Assembly: GCA_016271365.2 (NCBI GenBank)
Contig: CM028131.1
Span: forward strand, 172,612,501-172,676,500
Source of the DNA: Neoceratodus forsteri
Lineage: Eukaryota > Chordata > Ceratodontiformes > Ceratodontidae
Reading direction: 5' to 3'
DNA length: 64,000 bases
In this document: positions 31,560 through 40,967 of the stretch, piece after piece
Position numbering within the stretch: position 1 is the stretch's first letter
How the letters are laid out: each line of letters starts with the position of its first letter
Notes under the pieces: model-generated
The model's input: the letters and a program-made list of their open reading frames with translations, nothing else
Database searches by the model: none
What the model was told of the DNA's origin: nothing
Made by a program: the position numbers and the translations under genes

Positions 31560-32730
31560 TTGGGAGGGGATTTGACTCTATGGATTTTGCGGACTAAGTA
31601 GATAAGGTGGTGGTCGCTAATGGAATCAGGAGAGCCAGAGCTGACGGACAGCGGTGTGGGTGGGAAGTGGCGCCAGTCGAGGAGTGAGTGATTACCGGAT
31701 TAAGGTTAGAGTGGTGGGTTCGTAATTGTTTGATAGAGGTTAAGAGCAGTTAACTCAGTTTGGGTTTTGTTGAAAGTGGGTACTAGCCAGTTGTGGTTAA
31801 AGTCACCCATAGCGTAAAATTCACCCGATTGGGCAAGGGAAGACAGCTGGCCCAGCAGGTCGGTGACTATAGTGGTTGGCGTGCCAGGGCAGCAGTAGAT
31901 GCCAGCCACAAAGATGGGTAGTGAGGAGGGGGGACAGTTTTACCATCAAAATCTCGTAAGTTTTGGGTACAGTTTTTGTAAAGAAAACAGTGAAGTGGAG
32001 GGCTGAACTGATGTAGATAGCCACCCCACCACCTCTGGAGGGTCGGTCTTGCCGTATGATATTGTACCCTGGAATAGCGAAATTATTATCAGGTAGGCTA
32101 GGTTTTAAGCCAGGTCTCAGAAAGGATGATTATATCAGGGGAGTGGTGAACAGCTAGAACCTGGAGCTGATCAAGCTTAGGGGCTAGGCTACGGATATTT
32201 AGATGGAGAAGACGCAGGCCCCGGGGGAGGAGGCTAGGATGGGGGACGGAGTTTGCCCTGTCTGAGGGGTTTGGTATGTGGTGGGCAGGGCCAGGGGTAC
32301 AGGCTGGGCCGGGGTTAGGGTGTATATCCCCAGCAGCCAGGAGGAGTAGTACTATGGTAAGGTGGCAGTGTAGCATGCGAAGGGGCTGTGATTTAGGCTT
32401 ACGGTGGGTGGGGGCAGTAGCTGAGTGGGCAGTATGGAGGGGGTAGGTGCAGGAGAAGGAGAGAGAGGCAAGGAGGCAACCGAAGGAGTATGATGAGGAG
32501 GAGGGGGGAGTGGGGTAATGGGACCAGGAGATAGCTGGGAGGGAAGCAGTGGACTTAGAGGGGTCAGGAGAAGGGGGTAGCAGGAATGGCAGTGGAGGGG
32601 GTGGTGAAGGGTAGGGACATAGAGGGGGCGAGGGTGTCAGGAGGGATAGTAAAATGGAGAAGAACAGAAGTAGTGCCAGGGTCATAGAAGGTGTCATTAT
32701 GTCAGATGTGAGGTAGAGGTGACCAGTCAT
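31560..32730 (-). pseudogene. Rex1-like leader, 2A-like motif and endonuclease
   Basis: From the ATG at 32730 a 120-residue Ser/Pro-rich leader with hydrophobic stretches (residues 16-31) precedes a second hydrophobic run (LTIVLLLLAAG, 124-134) and DIHPNPGP. The endonuclease starts as LRLLHLNIRSLAPKLDQLQV and IIILSETWLKT, then hits a stop at 32098. Later blocks (MAIYISSALHF, YAMGDFNHNWLVP) are found in other frames down to about 31560. The long leader is unusual; in the 12.3-kb element the ATG lies only 18 residues before the motif. The true start may be an internal ATG (residue 119), which would give a similar short signal-like leader. Confidence 0.78.
32305..32328 (-). other. 2A-like motif, NPGP intact
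   Basis: Codons 135-142 read D-I-H-P-N-P-G-P directly after a hydrophobic run. Compared with D-(V/I)-E-x-N-P-G-P, the glutamate is histidine. The essential N-P-G-P and the aspartate are kept. Activity of the H variant cannot be judged from sequence. Confidence 0.75.
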
Positions 32731-32739
32731 GAAACCCTG

Positions 32740-33490
32740 TTGAAGCCGGTAGGGAATTACAAGTGAATGAGTTGCCCTTCAGATACGTAGATACCACTTT
32801 GGAGTAGTGGTACTGTCACGGCCTCTGGTGGGCAGGGTGCAGGGTTCGAAACCCTGGTAGGGCAGTAGGGCTCGGACCTAGCTGGGAGCAGGGCACCAGG
32901 TACTAGGCGAGCGACCGTGGGCTATGATAGGGCCAGAAAAGGGGGTTGAAATAGTGACTCCTAGTGGACACTAGGGAAGTAGCAGGCTAGGTGAGGGTGA
33001 GCAGTAGGGCCAGGGGTGTGTAGGGTTAGCCAAGAGATGGGACAAGGAGGGAGTGGGCAGAGGCAGGTGAAAGGGAAGGGGAGGGGAGAGAAGTGGCCTG
33101 AGCAGGTAGAGAGACAAGCAGAAGTGAGAGGGAAGTACAGGTAGTGGAGGAGAGGACAGAGGGGCCCTCTAGTGGCTAGCAGGTATAACCTGCAAATGGA
33201 GAAATGGAGACTTAGTTAAAAGGGGTGAAAGGAAGTGATGTCACTAGTCTGAGCCTATATAGGAAATGCTGAGCCAGGGTGGGTGGGGCAGTCGACGTGC
33301 ATAGCTCGTTGACGGGCTATCACCCTTCACAAGGGTGCTGCAATCAGGAGGTAGTTTATTACCTCCTAGTGCCCGCGTGATCCACGCTCCAGGAGGGAGC
33401 TCTCGAGGGGGGGGTTCCACCGAGTAGTTGCTGCAGGTCTAAAGTAAAGATGCTGAGCAAGATTTCAGACTGCAGAGACGGTAGTACATG
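32740..33490 (+). other. Unassigned GC-rich segment with tRNA-like A and B boxes
   Basis: TGGAGTAGTGGT at 32800-32811 resembles an A-box and GGTTCGAAACC at 32843-32853 is a perfect B-box, 43 bp apart as in tRNA. CAGGGTTCGAAACCCTG forms a full 5-bp T-arm. The acceptor stem does not pair, so this is not a working tRNA gene but could be the head of a tRNA-derived SINE. Further on, CCTATATAGG (33254-33263) matches the SRF CArG-box consensus and lies just after the CRE-like AGTGATGTCACT. The segment may alternatively be the 5' UTR or promoter of the minus-strand LINE. Confidence 0.45.
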
Positions 33491-34585
33491 TCGTCAGCAA
33501 ACAATGTTACCTCCTCCATCCTCTGGTCGCTCTGGAGTCCATCTCTTGCCAAACACGGTGACCTCTTTCATTTCTCAGCGCTTCCCTCATCAGTCCAGGC
33601 AGCCAATTAGTGGTGCTCAGGCTGGACATGAGACAGTTCTGTGTGCAGAATAGCTTTCAGATGTTCCTTAATACTGTCAGCCAGATGTGTGTTTGTTCCT
33701 TGACTGTGACTGTCCCATTGCTCGGAGCAATTTACTTTATCCATCTACATACAGACTGTAGATGAACATAACCTGTAGCGGAACTGTAATACACACCTAT
33801 TATCTGTATCAATCAAAAAAGTATCTAATGCTACCAAGTCATCCTTTAAATTGCTTACCAGTCTAAAATGATTCAGTTTTATGATTAGCATTATTATGGT
33901 CTAAGATGACTGTTCTATACTTTTCTTGATGGTGTTTCGATTGGTAAGGAACATTTTTTTACACAACCTCTTAGAAAACTCATGGGTAATAGTGCTGAGC
34001 ATGGGGGGATTTGTGATTTTTCTGATCGTGTATTTGGTCTTTTTTTATTCGCATGAGGGGGCAAGACATGTGTGATGAACTGGCAGTTTCTTATAAGGAA
34101 CCTATGCACAAAAATGAAATTCACCCATTCATTCCTCCAAATGGCCCCAAATAAAACTGATGTGAACAGCTGCCAATAGCGGACATACAAGGTGCAACAT
34201 GGGGAGCTGCAGCTGGTGAAAGAACGAGGAGCAGACACATAAAAACAGTGCTCAGCTGGCTGCTGGTTGGTGTCCTATAGATGAAAGGAGGTGGCTGCTC
34301 TCTCTTACGTGTGGCTGCCTGCTTTCAACTATAAAATGTTTCTGCCCATCATCCCCCAAACACCATCATGATCAGCCTGACTGGTCATTGGCCTGTCACT
34401 GCAGCTTGAATTGCACTGGACACAACAGTGACACACATCTAAAATGTGGGGTTTTTTTTTGTAACAAAATGTTTGCTGTGCATGCATGCACACACAAACA
34501 TAAAAAGTCTATGAATGCAAAGGGGCACACGTGGTTTAATGGCCAGTATCCCTCTTATTAAAATAATTCATTTATGCCTTGTTTT
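33491..34585. other. No recognisable feature
   Basis: No known repeat or coding frame is recognised. Minus-strand frame 34238-33915 has no domain. Confidence 0.45.
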
Positions 34586-34587
34586 AC

Positions 34588-34685
34588 ATAGAAACATAGA
34601 ATATGACAGCAGATAAGGACCAAGCGGTCCACATAGTCAAGTCTTATGCCCCCTTCCCCATGTGGTGTGGAGCAGGGCAAGATCG
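34588..34685 (-). mobile_element. CR1 3' tail fragment
   Basis: Plus-strand reading CATAGAAACATAGAATATGA, CAGCAGATAAGGACCAAGC and GGTCCACATAGTCAAG is the reversed CR1 terminus with two GAAACATA-type octamers. It lasts only about 100 bp, an extreme 5' truncation. Confidence 0.8.
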
Positions 34686-35335
34686 ATTTGAATGAATGTA
34701 TGTATTTTAAAAGCAACTTTTCCTTACATAGTTAAGCGCTGCTCAGTGCCCTGGGAACCTTGAGTATGGAACACACCCTTTGGAACCCTTTGGAACTAGA
34801 GCTGTCAGTCTTTTCTTGAACCAATGGCAGGCAAGGTAAAAATGCCTCTTTATTTTATCCATCGCTCCTGGTTCCCAAGTGTTTAAAATCAGTTACTTTA
34901 GCTTTTCAGTATGTCAGGGTTTATATTGATTTTATTGAAGGGGTCTGCTGTGAAATGTATTGTAACTCTTCAAAAGCCACCGTCTTTCTATTAAAGTAAA
35001 TTACTACTGGTACAACACTTACTATAGCAGAGGGAGCACTTATGCATAATCACATTAAAGAGAATCAGTTTGAACTCTCCCAAGGAGATGTGTTAATGGG
35101 AACTTAAACTCTGTGGTTTGCATTGTATAATATATTGATATAATTGTTAATTTGGGCATGTTTGAAGTCTGTTTAATCATCCCATTTTTTCATGAACTCA
35201 GTGACACCAGTTGAGCTGAAGACTACAGTGAAGCATAACTCAGTGATATCAGCTCAGATTATGTCACTAGGTTCTGCTTAATTGTAGTTTTCAGCTCAGC
35301 TGTTGCTGGGTTCTGGAACTGCTAAGTAATTAAAA
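34686..35335. other. No recognisable feature
   Basis: AT-rich. The stretch 35190-35310 contains AGTTGAGCTGAAGACTACAG and CTGTAGTTTTCAGCTCAGC-like elements that partly pair, a possible short inverted repeat, but no family is recognised. Confidence 0.35.
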
Positions 35336-35339
35336 AACA

Positions 35340-35540
35340 TTAATATTGGATGGGAAAAAGGCATCATCAATATGTGAAAGTCAAAGAACCACAGCACAAA
35401 AGCACTGAGGCAAGGCTTACCCAAATTGCCAATATAACCAGGTTCAAAAGAAATGTAAAATTACACATAGTCCCATAGTGCAAAGCATCATGGGAAGTAT
35501 ATGCAAATCACCACAACATAATTTAGACTGGTTTGGCTTT
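35340..35540 (+). repeat. Repeat shared with the palindromic element at 41-42.7 kb
   Basis: AAAGTCAAAGAACC..CACAAAAG.ACTGAGGCAAGG at 35378-35422 recurs at 41149-41193. TAAAATTACACATA..GGAAGTATATGCAAATCAC at 35454-35512 recurs reversed at about 42633-42693. The two blocks are about 30 bp apart here but 1.4 kb apart, and in opposite orientation, at 41-42.7 kb. Confidence 0.65.
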
Positions 35541-36691
35541 AAGCATAGAAACAGAAGTTGATGGCAGATGACGGCCTCCAGGCCCACCCAGTCTGCCCTA
35601 TTTCCCTACCTATAGAGATGCTGCCAGCCCTAATCAGCCTATGGTCTCCCCCCCTTAACTTTCAAGATCCCTTTGTGTCTATCCCATGCATTTTTGAATC
35701 ATGTAACTGTTTCTGCCCCCACCACTTCCGTCACTAGGCTATTCCATTTGTCCATGACCTTCTCTGTGAAGAAGTACTTCCTCACATTACCTCTGAACCT
35801 CCCCTCTCCAACTTCACATTGTGTCCCATTGTCCTTGAGCATCTTTTTCTTTGGAAGATGATACCCTCCTGCACACTGTTCTTCCCTGAGTGGTATTTGA
35901 ATGTTTCAGTCATATCCACCCTTTCCTGCTTGTTCTCCAGGTAGTACATATTTAACTCCTTCAATCTTTCCTCAAAGGGTTTTTGATGCAGGCCCCTCAC
36001 CATTTTGGTTGCCTTCCTCTGCACTGCTTCTGCCCTGTTTATCTCCTTTCAAAGATGGGGACACAGTGCTCAAGGTGTGGCCTCACTTATGATCTATATA
36101 GTGGGATTATTACCTCTTTTCTTCTGCTGGTGATTCCCCTGCCTATATATCCCAGCATCCTGCTTGCATTCCCTGATGTCTCATCACACTGCTTAGTTGC
36201 CTTCAGGCCTCAGAGAAGACTACCCCCAGGTCTCTTTCCTGTTTTGAGCCTGCTATTGCCTCCCCTCCCAGGTGGTAAGTTGCCCCTGGGTTTCTGTGCC
36301 CCATGTGCATTATTTGTACACTTTTTAGCACTGAACCTGGCTGTCAACCCCTCAACCATTCCTCCAGATTTTTTAGGTTTCTCATCATTTTATCCACCCC
36401 CCCCCGATATGTCCACTCTGTTGCAAAGCTTTGTGTTGTCTGTGAACAGGCATACTATCCCTTCTAGACTGTCTGCAATGTCATTGATAAAGGCATAGAA
36501 GAGGACTAGGCCTAACACTGATCCCTGTGGCACCCCACTGGTCACTCTGCCTACTCCAGAGCATATGCCATTTACCATCACCCTCTGAGTCCTATTGTCC
36601 AGACAACTCTCCACCCATCTCACTACTTTACAACCTACTTCTAGGTTTCCCAGCTTCTTTATTAGCCTTCTGTGTGGAGCAGTGTCAAAGG

Positions 36692-36764
36692 CATAGAAAC
36701 AGAGAAACATACAGTAGAAGCTGACAGCAGATAAGGACCACAAGGCCCATCCAGTCTTTAGGCC
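36692..36764 (-). mobile_element. Nested CR1 3' tail
   Basis: CATAGAAACAGAGAAACATA..CAGCAGATAAGGACCACAAGGCCCATCCAGTCTT interrupts the host CR1 between GTGTCAAAGGC and GGCCTTGCTAAAATCC. GGC is present on both sides, at most a 3-bp duplication. One of the shortest LINE insertions in the window (about 70 bp). Confidence 0.8.
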
Positions 36765-37059
36765 TTGCTAAAATCCAGGTATGCCAGATCCACTGCTCCC
36801 TCCTGATCTACTTCCCTGGTTACCCAGCTGAAGGACTCTATGAGGTTTGTCTGGCAGGACCTCCCCCAGTGAAACCATGCTGTCTCAGATCTTGCAAACC
36901 ATTGGCTGCTAGGTGTTCCACTATCCTTTTATTCAATAGTGTTTCCATTACCTTGCACACGACTGAGATCAGACTGGCTGGCCTGTAGTTTCTCACCTCC
37001 TCCTTGTTTCCACTTTTGTATAGCTAGACTACATCTGCCCTCCTCTAGTCCCCTGGTAC

Positions 37060-37235
37060 CACCTTTGTTTCTAATGACAGGTTTTGTTCGCACTTATTTC
37101 CTTTATTGTAATAATACCTTGTATGTAGTGTTTCGTATGTCAGTGTAAATGTTCCAGGACCTCCTTGTGAATGAGCTTGCTCAATGGAGTTTTCCTGCAA
37201 TAAACCTGAACTTGAACTTGAAACAAGGCTGTCAG
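37060..37235 (+). mobile_element. Nested LINE 3' end with (CTTGAA)n tail
   Basis: GTAAATGTTCCAGGACCTCC, TTGTGAATGAGCTTGCTCAA and TGGAGTTTTCCTGCAATAAA, then CCTGAACTTGAACTTGAAAC. This is the layout of the Rex1-like 3' UTR (compare TTGTAAATGAGCTATACTCA at 15803). It interrupts the CR1 RT. The hexamer tail CTTGAA differs from the GATT and AAAT tails of the other copies. Confidence 0.7.
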
Positions 37236-38852
37236 AGGTGAGCCAACACCCTCCTTTAGTTCCCTCAGTATCCTGGGATGCACCCCATCTAGTCCCATTG
37301 CTTTATCAACTTTTAATGATGTTAGTTCCCTGAGGACCCTTTCCTCAGAAAAAGGACTAGTGTCCACCTCCTGCCCCTTTATGCCTTTGTCCTTTATTGT
37401 TGGACCATTACCTGTCTCCTCATCCATGAATACTGAACAGAAGTGTTTGTCCAATATGTCTGCCTTTTGGTGGTCTTCCTCCACACAACCCCCCTCCTTA
37501 TCTTGCAGCCTCACTATTCCTCCCCTTGCCTTCCTATTTTCACCTATGTACCTAAAAAAAGTTTTATCCCCTTTTTCATTGAATTTGCAATGCTTTCCTC
37601 TGTTTGCGCCTTCACGCTCCTAACTGCCTTCTGTGCCTCCCTTTGCTTTTCCAGGTAACTCTTCCTGTCCCCCTTCTCCTGTGTCCATTTGTATTTCTTA
37701 ACTGTCATCTTCTTTGCTCTTACTTTTTCTGCCACCTCCTTAGAGAACCACAGTGGTCTCCTCTTCATCTTACCCTTGCTGACTTGTTTGACACAGAGAT
37801 GCGTTGCTACTTCACTTCCCTCTTTGACAGTTGTCCACTGGTCCTCCACTCTCCCCATATTCTCTACTCCTGCTAGGGCATCTCTTAAGCAATCTCCCAA
37901 TTCCTGAAATCTGCCCTGCTGAAGTCCAGGATTCTAGTCCTTGTGTGGTTTGATTCTGGCCCATTTATTATGTTAAACCACACTGTACAGTGATCACTGT
38001 TCCCTAGGTGTTCCCCTACTGAAACCTCCGCCAAACTGTCCCTGTTTGTAAGTAGTAGGTCAAGTAGTGCCCCTTCCTGAGTGGGTTCCATGACTAGTTG
38101 TTTGAGGAATGCCTCCTGTAGGACATCCAAGATGTTCCCGCTCCTGGCTGTTGCTGCTGCAGGGATGATCCAATCCACTTTTGGTAGGTTACCAGCAACA
38201 CCTCTCCCTTCTGTGCCACCCTTTGGATTGCTAGCATCATATACTTATCTACTTATTCCCCCTGCGTTGGAGATCTGTAGACCACTCCCATGTGGATAGC
38301 GGCCCCCTTCCTCCCTTCCAGTGTGACCCACAGTATCTCCTCCCTTCCCTGTTTTCCATGGATTTCCATGTATTTCATGTTGTCTCTCACATAAACAGCC
38401 ACTCCACCCCCTTTCCTGCCTACCCTGTCCCTCCTGAACAGAGTGTGACCTGGTATGGCCACTTCCCAGTCTTGGTTGTCATTGCAGCAGGACTCCATGA
38501 TGGCTACTATGTCCAGGTCTGTTGCTGCCATGGTAGCTTCTAGGTCACCAATCTTGTTGTTCAGACTCTGAGCATTTGTACACATGGCTCTCCAGATTGT
38601 GTTTTTTCCCACCCATTCCCTTTTGCCCATCCTTACTTTGCCCACTAACCTTTCTAGCAGTAATTGTTTCTTCCAGTTCCTTGACATTGTATATTTTTTT
38701 TCTCCCTCCAGACTCCTAGTGATGATTTCACGATCTTGGGGGGGGTGCAGATTCTACCTCCCTTCCACTCTCCACCTGCCCCATTGCTAGTTTAAATTCT
38801 TGCTAACGAAGCATTTAAACTGTTCACTAAGTACTACGGTCCCCTTTCTGGA

Positions 38853-39463
38853 TGGATGGAAGTAGTGATGCCATTGTACGAAATGTTAGTGAGGCCTCAC
38901 CTAGAGTACTCTGTGCAGTTCTGGAAGCCTCACCTTCGTAAGGACATTGACAGGGTGGAGGCAGTCCAGAGAAGGGCAACTAAGATGGTACAGGGCTTGA
39001 ACCAGAAAATATATGAGGAAAGACTAAAGGACCTCAATATGTACTTGCTGGAGGAGAGGAGGGATCGGGGGACATGATAGAAACAGTCAAGTACCTTAAG
39101 GGCATAAACAAGGTGCAGGGGGGAGACATCTTCCAATATAAGAGATGTATAAGAACATGAGGGCATGATATGAAATTGGAAGGTGGAAGGCTCAGGGGAA
39201 ATGTGAGGAAGTTTTCTTCACAGAGAGGGTAGTGGAGACATGGAATAGACTGCCACAGGAGGTGGTGGGGGCGAGCACAGTGGAGGGTTTTAAACATGCA
39301 TGGGACAGGCATAAGGGTACCTTAGAGGTGGGAAGGTGGGGTGAAAAGTCATTGATCAGTTAGGGTCAGAGGCCACAAACTAGTGTAGGGCTTTTGGGCA
39401 GACTGTTTGGGCCTGGTGGTCCTTATCCACTGACAATTTCTATGTTTTCTATGTTTCTGTGCA
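38853..39463 (+). mobile_element. Nested plus-strand CR1 3' end
   Basis: The coding stretch 38856-39077 reads [20 protein letters not shown] and [20 protein letters not shown], then a 3' UTR and the end GTGGTCCTTATCCACTGACA, ATTTCTATGTTTTCTATGTTTC. It splits the ORF1 esterase region of the opposite-strand CR1: the sequence before it (CTAGTTTAAATTCTTGCTAA) and after it (CAGGCCTCCATGCCCCCCAC) correspond to 50077 and 50187 of the copy at 46.7-51 kb. Confidence 0.85.
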
Positions 39464-39687
39464 GGCCGTCTCACTTATCCAGGCCTCCATGCCCCCCACA
39501 CAGGGCCCCAATACCCCATGAAGCCAAACCCCTTCTCCCCGCACCATTCCTTAAACCATGAGTTGAATTCATTGATGCAGACTGTCCTAGCCTCTGCCTT
39601 GCCATGGACAGGCAGTACATCCGAGAAGGACAAGGAGCTTGCGGTCTGCTTAAGGCCCTTCCCCAACCTTCTAAACTCCTCCTGTAT

Positions 39688-40260
39688 TCATCCCATCCCT
39701 ACTTCGTCCCTTACCAGGTCATTTGTCCCCAGGTGGACAATTACATCCAGCACTCCTCTCCTTGCTATCACCCTTGCAATACTCAGGATCTGCTCCCCAT
39801 CCCTCAAAGCTGTGCCTCCAGGTAGGCACTTAACCACCCTCTCCCACCTGTTCCCTCTTCCCAAGTCAATTCCCCTGACAATGGAGTCCCCCACCAGGAG
39901 TTGCTTCCTCCTCCTCTGGGGTCCTCTGCTTCCCACACTAAGGGGTCCATCCTGAATGACACCACCATCCCCTTCGGTCACTACCTCAGGTGCCACCTTG
40001 GGACCGTCCCGCTCCTCCAACACCACGTAGAAGTTCTGTAGTGTTACCAGATGGGGGATGTGCCTCTGTGCCACCACCCTCACCCTCCCTGAGCCCACCA
40101 TAGTCCATTCACTCTTTCTGCTAGGCAACCTTTGAGTTAGTAGAGGTTGACTTGATGGTCTCTGGGTGGGAGAGGAGGTTCCCTGAATCCTAGCCAACTC
40201 AGCCTGGAGACTGGTAACCACTGCCTCAGCCCAGAGAAGTGCCTGCAGATGGGGCAGCAC
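39688..40260 (-). pseudogene. CR1 ORF1 with SGNH esterase domain
   Basis: An open 190-codon stretch. After a Gln/Arg-rich start (residues 1-60) comes RRRKQLLVGDSIVRG (residues 117-130), the SGNH block I with the catalytic serine in G-D-S. VKCLPGGTALRDG (143-155) follows as block II with its glycine, then VIVHLGTNDLVRD (173-185), the block III/GxND motif. Esterase domains of this type are known in ORF1 of CR1-like LINEs. The final helix continues in another frame at 39666-39475 (SWFKEWCGEKGFGFMGYWGP). The residues required for catalysis in blocks I and III are all present in this copy. Confidence 0.85.
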
Positions 40261-40400
40261 TGCAGCATCCAGTAGGTCCTCCTGAACACTGCTGCCCTGC
40301 AGCTATTGCATTAGACCACTCCTGTCATCGTTCCTTTCAATGCTGTTTACCTTGCTTAACTGTGCTCAGATAAATCCCCTTCTGCTCTCTTTTTCTTGCC

Positions 40401-40950
40401 TTCGATATGGTGTAACCTCTTCCCTGTTTTAACTTAAGTTAGCCAGTAGATTATCTACTTATTTCTTGGTTATCCCCCTGTTCTCTGTTGTTTCCCCCTG
40501 TCCCTTGCTTGGGTCTTCACTACTCCAGTAGTTTGCTTCATCTATCCCATGATCTCAGGTTTTAGTCCTCAAAAACTGATTAGTTCTCACTTCCCTATTA
40601 GCTCATCTATTACCAGGAGTTTTTTCTTCTTCTTTTTTTTTCTCTTTTCTCTTCTTCGTCTAACTCTTACTCTTACTGCCTAAGATACTGAGACTGATAA
40701 GTAGTAGTACTGAACTGTGTGGCCTGGTGGTTTCCACTTTTCTTTGTGCAGCAGGAAGCTGTTAATGCCCTCCGGTACTGTGTTCTATAAAAATGGATGA
40801 CCCTGGGCAAGTGGGAGGGATTAGCCTCTGCTGTTGCTTGCTGAAAAAGAAACAATCAGTCACCAGCAACGGTAGTCCGAGGTTCCCCTCGTCCTGCTTC
40901 CTCTGATACACTAAATTAAAAAAAGCTGAAATAGATACACAAACATGGAA
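40401..40950. other. Probable CR1 5' UTR, T-rich, and flank
   Basis: A polypyrimidine tract (TTTTTTCTTCTTCTTTTTTT at 40620) and then unassigned sequence. TATAAAAATGG occurs on the plus strand at 40787, the wrong strand for a promoter of the minus-strand CR1. No ORF of interest. Confidence 0.4.
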
Positions 40951-40967
40951 ATTCAGCCAAATGGTGC

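Larger units (their letters stand above)
28196..32735 (-). mobile_element. Nearly full-length Rex1-like LINE with intact NPGP 2A-like motif
   Basis: The tail (ATTT)n on plus at 28199-28231 is the reversed (AAAT)n. The 3' UTR, C-terminal domain (29580-29164), RT (30388-29640), linker (31462-30850), endonuclease (about 32240-31560) and an N-terminal leader with a 2A-like motif (32730-32098) follow in order on the minus strand. It is interrupted by a poly(A) retroposon at 30340-30848. With that removed it is about 4.0 kb. The C-terminal block resembles the copy at 43.0 kb more than those at 24 or 44 kb. Confidence 0.85.
35782..38687 (-). pseudogene. CR1 endonuclease-RT, heavily degraded
   Basis: In reading order on minus: endonuclease 38687-38253 (NNKIGDLEATMAATDLDIVA, FRRDRVGRKGGGVAVYVRDN) and 38178-37885 (ILDLLLTN-type block, LGNSDHCTVWF), linker 37900-37544, fingers 37514-37240 (KVDKAMGLDGVHPRILRELK), palm 36743-36390 (GVPQGSVLGLVLFYAFINDI, FTDN at 36435-36446) and C-terminus 36024-35782 (ATKMVRGLHQKPFEER). 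Both catalytic aspartates of FADD are affected (FTDN keeps one), so the polymerase would be inactive even in frame. Two nested insertions also cut the coding part. Confidence 0.82.
35545..40400 (-). mobile_element. Long CR1 LINE with ORF1, three nested insertions
   Basis: Starts at the low coordinate with the reversed tail (CATAGAAACAGAAGTTGATG). It continues through 3' UTR, RT, endonuclease and ORF1 up to about 40300; the 5' UTR probably extends toward 40860. Three younger pieces interrupt it: a CR1 tail (36692-36764), a LINE 3' end (37060-37235) and a plus-strand CR1 3' end (38853-39463). It belongs to a different CR1 subfamily from the 8.6- and 57.7-kb copies, judged by its 3' UTR and protein. 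Confidence 0.85.

Noticed and set aside
32811..33489. Possible second LTR (TGTCACGG start; TGCTGAGCAAGATTTC near the end resembles the 3' end of the solo LTR)
   Set aside because: Ends do not form an inverted repeat, no convincing target duplication, and the similarity is limited to about 16 bp.
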